A stretch of 64,000 bases of DNA, taken from Petaurus breviceps papuanus (Eukaryota > Chordata > Mammalia > Diprotodontia > Petauridae). Below are positions 59,515-64,000 of the stretch, piece after piece. Within the stretch, counting starts at the first letter, position 1, and each line of letters starts with the position of its first letter. Under the pieces are notes generated by a model, which ran no database searches, was not told where the DNA came from, and saw only the letters and a list, made by a program, of their open reading frames with translations. The translations under genes and the position numbers were made by a program. Location: NCBI GenBank assembly GCA_028583685.1, contig JAMXIF010000224.1:2782538-2846537 (forward strand). Direction: 5' to 3'.

Positions 59515-59640
59515 TCTACTCCCCCCATTTTACAGATGAAGAAACTGAGTCATAGAAGCAGTAAGTGGCATAGACAGGATTTGAACCCAGATCTTCTGAC
59601 TCCAAATCCAGCACCCTTTCTACTGTGCCATGATGCTGTT
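59515..59640 (-). repeat. MIR fragment, antisense
   Basis: CATTTTACAGATGAAGAAAC, TGAGTCATAGAAGCAGTAAG, ATTTGAACCCAGATCTTCTG and CACCCTTTCTACTGTGCCAT. Confidence 0.82.
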
Positions 59641-59970
59641 TGTAAGCACCTTCCTTGTGCTGCTTCAGGCCATCTTCATGTAATAGAATCCCTCATCTCA
59701 TTCCTGTCAAAGTGGATCTTTTTTGGCTATTCCCCACACATGACTTTCCGTCTTCCTTCTCAAAGTCTTTGCACTGGCTGTGCCACATGCCTGGCATGCC
59801 CTCCCTCCTCAGAATGCCCTATTTTCTGCTACAAGGAGCCTTTCCTGAGGCTGGTGCCTCCTTATCTTCTAGCCCCCCCCGCCATGGTATTCTCTGGGCA
59901 AACATCTCCAGCTCCTTGAACCCATTCTTACAGGAGCTCCGTTCCCTCCTGACCCTGGCTAACTTCTTCT
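59641..59970 (+). repeat. L2 fragment, sense
   Basis: CAAAGTCTTTGCACTGGCTG, TGCCACATGCCTGGCATGCC, CTCCCTCCTCAGAATGCC and AAGGAGCCTTTCCTGAGG. Confidence 0.75.
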
Positions 59971-60199
59971 AGACTAGAGTGATTGCCTTGGGCAATGTAG
60001 GTTGAAGTGGGCAGACACATCCAAGACTTGGGCACTATTTAGGCAAAAACAAACCCCAAATTTCTCCTTCTCAAGAGCCGTCTCAGGTCAGCTGATGGCC
60101 TTATTTCTGAGGTGCATGTGACCTGGGCATCTGGTTTGGAAAGCCACCTTCTTGCCACAGGGGGCCAACATTTGTCAGAGCATTAGGGGACACTCACCA

Positions 60200-60400
60200 A
60201 CGGCCCGTAAAGCACCTAGCATAGTTCTTGACACAGCAGGCACAAAACCTATATAAACATTAACTGGGTGGCACAGAGCACCAGGCCTGGAGTCAGGAAG
60301 ACCTGAGTTCAAATCCAGCCTCAGATACTAGCTGTGTGACCCTGGGCAAATCTGCTGCTATTGCTATTGCTGCTACCATTGCTGCTGTTTCTATTGGTAG
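60200..60400 (+). repeat. L2/MIR tail, truncated SINE and CTG-like triplet stretch
   Basis: AAGCACCTAGCATAGTTCTT (60210-60230); the SINE piece GGGTGGCACAGAGCACCAGG, CCTGGAGTCAGGAAGACCTG, AGTTCAAATCCAGCCTCAGA and GCTGTGTGACCCTGGGCAAA (60268-60348); then imperfect GCTGCTATT and GCTGCTACC triplets to about 60395. Confidence 0.75.
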
Positions 60401-60419
60401 GCCTGCTGCAAGGGAAGAC

Positions 60420-61000
60420 ACAACCTGGATACTGCCAAGTTAAAGCAGAGGATAGAGTTTGATGAGGACAAAACAGAGATGCAGACCAAGAGGTTGGGGA
60501 AGACTTGGGTGGGGGATCACTTTCCTCTGGGGGAAACTGGGAAGGCTTCATGGAAGAGGTGGCGCCTAAGCTGGGCCATGAGGAGGAAGATTCATTAGGT
60601 GGTAGGAAAGGGCTCCAACATTTCAGCCACGGGAGTTGTCTGCATAAATCTCAATAGTACAAGGGAGTAAGGAATGAGGCTGGAAAATGTGGAGAGCCTT
60701 GAACACCATGATAAAGAGGTCAGGATTGCTTTTATAAGGCAATAGGGAGCATTGAGGTTTCTGGGCAAGGGAGGGACTTGATCAGAGCTGGAAAACTACA
60801 AGATTAGGCAAGGAAATGTATCTCAGGGCAACAGTGGGAGGCAGAGAGGAGACTCCGATAGCCATCCAGGCATGAAGTGATGGTGACTGTGGAAAGCAGT
60901 GTCTCTAAGAGACGCTGCCAGCACATCCTGATTGAATGAGAGACAGGGCTGAGATGGTCCTGGGGGTGCGCTGGGGGAGGGACGAGGATGGCTGGATCCG
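60420..61000 (-). repeat. L2 3' region, antisense
   Basis: GGAAGGCTTCATGGAAGAGG, TAAGCTGGGCCATGAGGAGG, GTGGAGAGCCTTGAACACCA, AAGGCAATAGGGAGCATTGA and GGCAAGGGAGGGACTTGATC are reversed L2 words. Left edge approximate. Confidence 0.75.
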
Positions 61001-61930
61001 TACTTTGCTATATTGCTCCATTTTCCTGAGACCCAGAAGAATTCATTTATTGTTTTTCAAATTCAGTTTTCCTGGGGGAGGAGGGAAGGATGTCTGACTA
61101 GAGGGGCTGCTAAGTTCTGACAGGATTTCCACGCCCCACGCTAGGAGCCATCTGGCTTTTCTATCAAATGCATTCAGCCCCCGAATTCTGCCTTATGTTA
61201 CCAGTCAGGAAGGCAGGACAGTATCGATCTGAGGGACAGAAGGGCATCAGCTGTTGCCAATGATCCTGGCAAGGGGACCAGTCTCTCTCCCCTCTGAGAG
61301 GTCCTATAGCCAACTATTAAAAGCAGTGAGAGCCCAGGCATCTGGGCTGCTATTTCTAGTTTGGTCTATAGGGCTGAATGCTGACATGAGGAGAGCAAAG
61401 GACATTTTGTGGCATTGCAACACAGCCCTGGGAAAACTGATTAACTGGGGCACCTTCTCTGGGTACCTATGTTTCTGTTCCCTTGTGTTATGGGTGTTCT
61501 TGGGAAGAATCTCATGCGTTGGGCAGCCCCTTCCCAAACTACCTCTTTCCTGTATGTACTATATATATACTCTTGTGTACATGTCCTCTCCACCATTTGG
61601 GTGGAAGATTCTTGAGGTCTTGACACTCATTCACTTTTATCTTGTAGTGCAAAGTCTGTGAGGTAGTAAGTGCTTAGTAAATTCGTATTGATCGATTGGC
61701 TGTGCTGTGAGCTGCCTGAGGTCTTCCGAACATTATAGATGAAAAGACAACTGAGCACTCTGGGTCATGAGGTCAGGAACTGTTTAATCCTTGGCAACAT
61801 CATCCGAGAATCTTCCCTCTTCTCTCAGGACTTTCCTTGATTCCCTGTTCCCTAAATTGCCCTGAGAAACCAATTTCTCCAAAGATACTTTCTCAGAAAA
61901 GGAAGCCAGGATTTACTTCAACTGAAGTAT

Positions 61931-61936
61931 GGTGTG

Positions 61937-61978
<42 letters not shown>
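61931..61978. repeat. (GT)n microsatellite
   Basis: A 48-base GT run with a single GCGT interruption. Confidence 0.97.
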
Positions 61979-62049
61979 GGGTGGGGGTAGTGGGGGAATT
62001 TTTTCTTTGCCTTAGGACTCACACAGCCTTTCCTGGATCCTATTTTGAA

Positions 62050-62350
62050 TTCCCATCTTTTTAATCTTCTGCATTGGAGTAAATGCGAAACTTTTCTAAT
62101 TACCATTTTTAATTTGCATCTTAATTGCTTGTCAGAGTGTGAAAAGACATGGTGGTTAAGGGAAGAACATTTTTCTTAGCTCCGATGGCATGATGTGAGC
62201 CAGCAGGAAAAACACCCGACTGCAGAGACGGCTTCGTCATCTAGAACTCTTTTCCTGGCTGCCCCCCCGAGAACAAATCACTTTGCCATCCGCGGCAAAC
62301 ATATTTTAACATTTCCCTTATTTGAAAGCACTGTCTCCTGAAAAAGCCGG
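62050..62350. other. Repeat-free block, possible conserved non-coding element
   Basis: Includes TAATTACCATTTTTAATTTG, CATCTTAATTGCTTGTCAGA and TTTAACATTTCCCTTATTTG. There is no repeat signature, and it is AT-rich within a GC-richer area. Function not shown. Confidence 0.3.
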
Positions 62351-62799
62351 CTCACTCCTGGCTGCCAGAGCAACATGGAGGCCCCAGGGACCCCAGATCA
62401 TCTAAATCTGGTGTGGGCAGAGTGAATGGCTTGGGGGCTCAGGGCACCGGTGGACCCTGGCCTTGGTTCCTCAGATGGGGCAAGGCTTGGGTCATCTGCC
62501 TGGAGCCCCACAATGCTCAGAAGGAAGGGAACTAGAAAACTAGTGACTGGGAGCAGTGGGCAGGAAGAGAGACTCTCTTTCCTGTCACATTCGATGTAGA
62601 TGAGTGTGTGTTATCATCTCCAATAAGATTTTTCAGGAAAAAGTTGCAGAGGCAGATTTCAGCTCAATAAAAGGTGGGGAAAACCCACTCTTGAGCAATG
62701 AGAGATCTCCAAAGTAGAGGTTTCCGACCATAGCAAAGTTCTTTTGCCCTACAAAGAGGCCATGGGCATGACCCTCACTCATGTAACTCCTGGAGCTCC

Positions 62800-63695
62800 C
62801 TGCAGGACCTGTAGGACCAAATCTGGCATTTAGAGCTCTTTATGACCTGGACCCATTCTACTCTACAGCCTTATGCCACATTTCTCCCCTTCATGTACTC
62901 TCCAGTTCAGCCATATTGACTTTCTTGGGGTTCTTCACACACAATCTTCACCCCTCCTCCATCTTCCACCTTTGACCTTCCCTGGACTAAGGCCCCTCTC
63001 AGCTCTGACCAGTCTTCAGCCTTACTGATTGTAAGTTCTTTGTATAAGCCTTGAGTCCTCCATGAAGAGCTCTAGGCCAGCAGCTTTGCACACCTGGGTC
63101 CATTTGCCTCCTGCCCTAGGCCTTGGGGTGGGTGGGTGACATAGCTCCTGGGGGTCCATACCGAGTCATCTGGTCTTCTGGTTCTGCTCTGTCTTCCTGG
63201 TTCTCACAACCAGCCCTTAGACTGGACCCTCTGAGTGAGTCCCTTCTTGGGCCCCAGGCTCAATAACTGAGCCCTTATTGATCCTTGCCTTTCACCATTT
63301 CTGTCATCTACTCTTTGCCCTTTGATGTGCCTTGTGCCCCTTAATGTACTCTATGTTCTGCCAAACTGGTCTGTTAGGTATTCCCGACCTTACCACTCCA
63401 TCTCTCACCTTGGTGACTTTGCATGGGCTGTGCCCTACTCATGAAATGGCCTCCCTCCCTCTATCCCTTTCAGAATCCTTGACTTTTTCCAAGACTCATC
63501 CCAAGGGCTACCATCTTCAATAAGCCTTCTCTATGCCTCAGTTCTTCTAAGATCACCTCATGCCAGTCTTGGTGCATATCGTTCCCTAGTAGAATGTAAT
63601 TTTCCCAAGGGGTTACTTTGCCTCCATCCTTGGGTCCCCACTACTTAGCTTAGGGCCCAGAATTTAGTAGGTGCTTAGTAATTACTGAGATCAGC
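62800..63695 (+). repeat. L2 3' region, sense, about 0.9 kb
   Basis: GCATTTAGAGCTCTTTATGA, CCTGGACCCATTCTACTCTA, then a second partly duplicated stretch TTTGCATGGGCTGTGCCCTA, TCTTCAATAAGCCTTCTCTA, GTAGAATGTAATTTTCCCAA and ATTTAGTAGGTGCTTAGTAA. The ATGTACTCT word occurs twice (62893 and 63345), suggesting two L2 copies or an internal duplication. Confidence 0.7.
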
Positions 63696-64000
63696 TTGTT
63701 GAATTCCCTCTTTCCTCCTAGTGTGCCTGAGCCTCAGCCTTGGGCCTTTGCCCTGGACCTCCCACTCTCCAGGGCTGGATCCTGCCCTGTCCTCAGAGCT
63801 CTCTCTGGGGAGTCTAGATCTCTCCACTTGGCTGAGGCTTTTCTCCCTGTCGGACTTCCCTGATTGATGTCCACCAGCTACCTTCCAAGATCAGTGCTTT
63901 GCTTACCTGCACAGACTTCCACCTGCAGCTAATCACTGAGCTCTCCATCTACCCAACCCTAGAGGCTTCTTTCTAGAGTTCCAAGCTGGGGCATTACCTT

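Larger units (their letters stand above)
57241..64000. other. Intergenic region downstream of EFCAB6
   Basis: No coding exon recognised on either strand. Contents are L2 and MIR copies listed separately, a CTG-like triplet stretch, a GT microsatellite and apparently unique sequence at 58640-59230 and 61700-62790. In human the neighbour on this side of EFCAB6 is MPPED1 in tail-to-tail orientation, but I see none of it here. Confidence 0.7.

Noticed and set aside
1-64000. Endogenous retrovirus or LTR element
   Set aside because: No LTR pair, primer-binding site or gag/pol-like sequence recognised; the reverse-transcriptase traces belong to L1, L2 and L3/CR1 LINEs.

Overview
The window is part of a mammalian nuclear chromosome, almost certainly from a marsupial. 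The repeats point that way. There are tRNA-headed SINEs whose tail is a BovB/RTE-type 3' end (for example 1385-1600 and 8000-8236). There is a second tRNA-derived SINE family of the GGCAGCTAGGTGGCACAGTG type (16180-16334, 31363-31517). L1 fragments, old L2, MIR and L3/CR1 copies are abundant. I cannot name the species from sequence alone. No endogenous retrovirus, LTR element, CRISPR array, rRNA or genuine tRNA gene was recognised.

The only host gene I can support is the 3' part of EFCAB6 (EF-hand calcium-binding domain protein 6, also called DJBP) on the + strand. Nine coding exons lie at 11207-11362, 20416-20611, 25267-25458, 41085-41312, 48330-48569, 50638-50815, 51763-51947, 55283-55432 and 56997-57119. 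They have AG/GT boundaries and compatible phases, and join into one frame of 548 residues that ends at TAG 57117-57119. Two AATAAA signals follow at 57205 and 57213. The encoded segment is a chain of ten EF-hand-like motifs in five pairs, most with imperfect calcium loops. The 5' exons and promoter lie to the left of the window, so positions 1-11206 are intron as far as I can see.

Layout: 1-11.2 kb is intron with SINE, L2 and an old antisense L1 that carries a nested MIR and a hAT miniature element. 11.2-25.5 kb holds exons 1-3 of the window, with L3/CR1, L2 and L1 insertions, a (TCCA)n array with a 10-N gap, and a long pyrimidine tract. 25.5-41.1 kb is a 15.6-kb intron dominated by an antisense L1 that keeps both ends but lacks most of ORF2. 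41.1-57.2 kb holds the last six exons, with a local change to very GC-rich, CpG-dense sequence over exons 5-7 (48.3-52 kb). 57.2-64 kb is intergenic, with L2 and MIR copies and no recognisable gene.

I found no clearly new biological system. The most notable observations are a head-to-tail SINE dimer sharing one target-site duplication (55618-55920), the ORF2-depleted (HAL1-like) L1 at 27.6-31.2 kb, the CpG/GC3 island over exons 5-7, one EF-hand loop that looks more complete than its neighbours (50773-50808), a 33-bp minisatellite apparently grown from a SINE tail (56630-56759), and several repeat-free AT-rich blocks that may be conserved non-coding elements. All coordinates of old repeats are by eye and approximate unless target-site duplications fix them.
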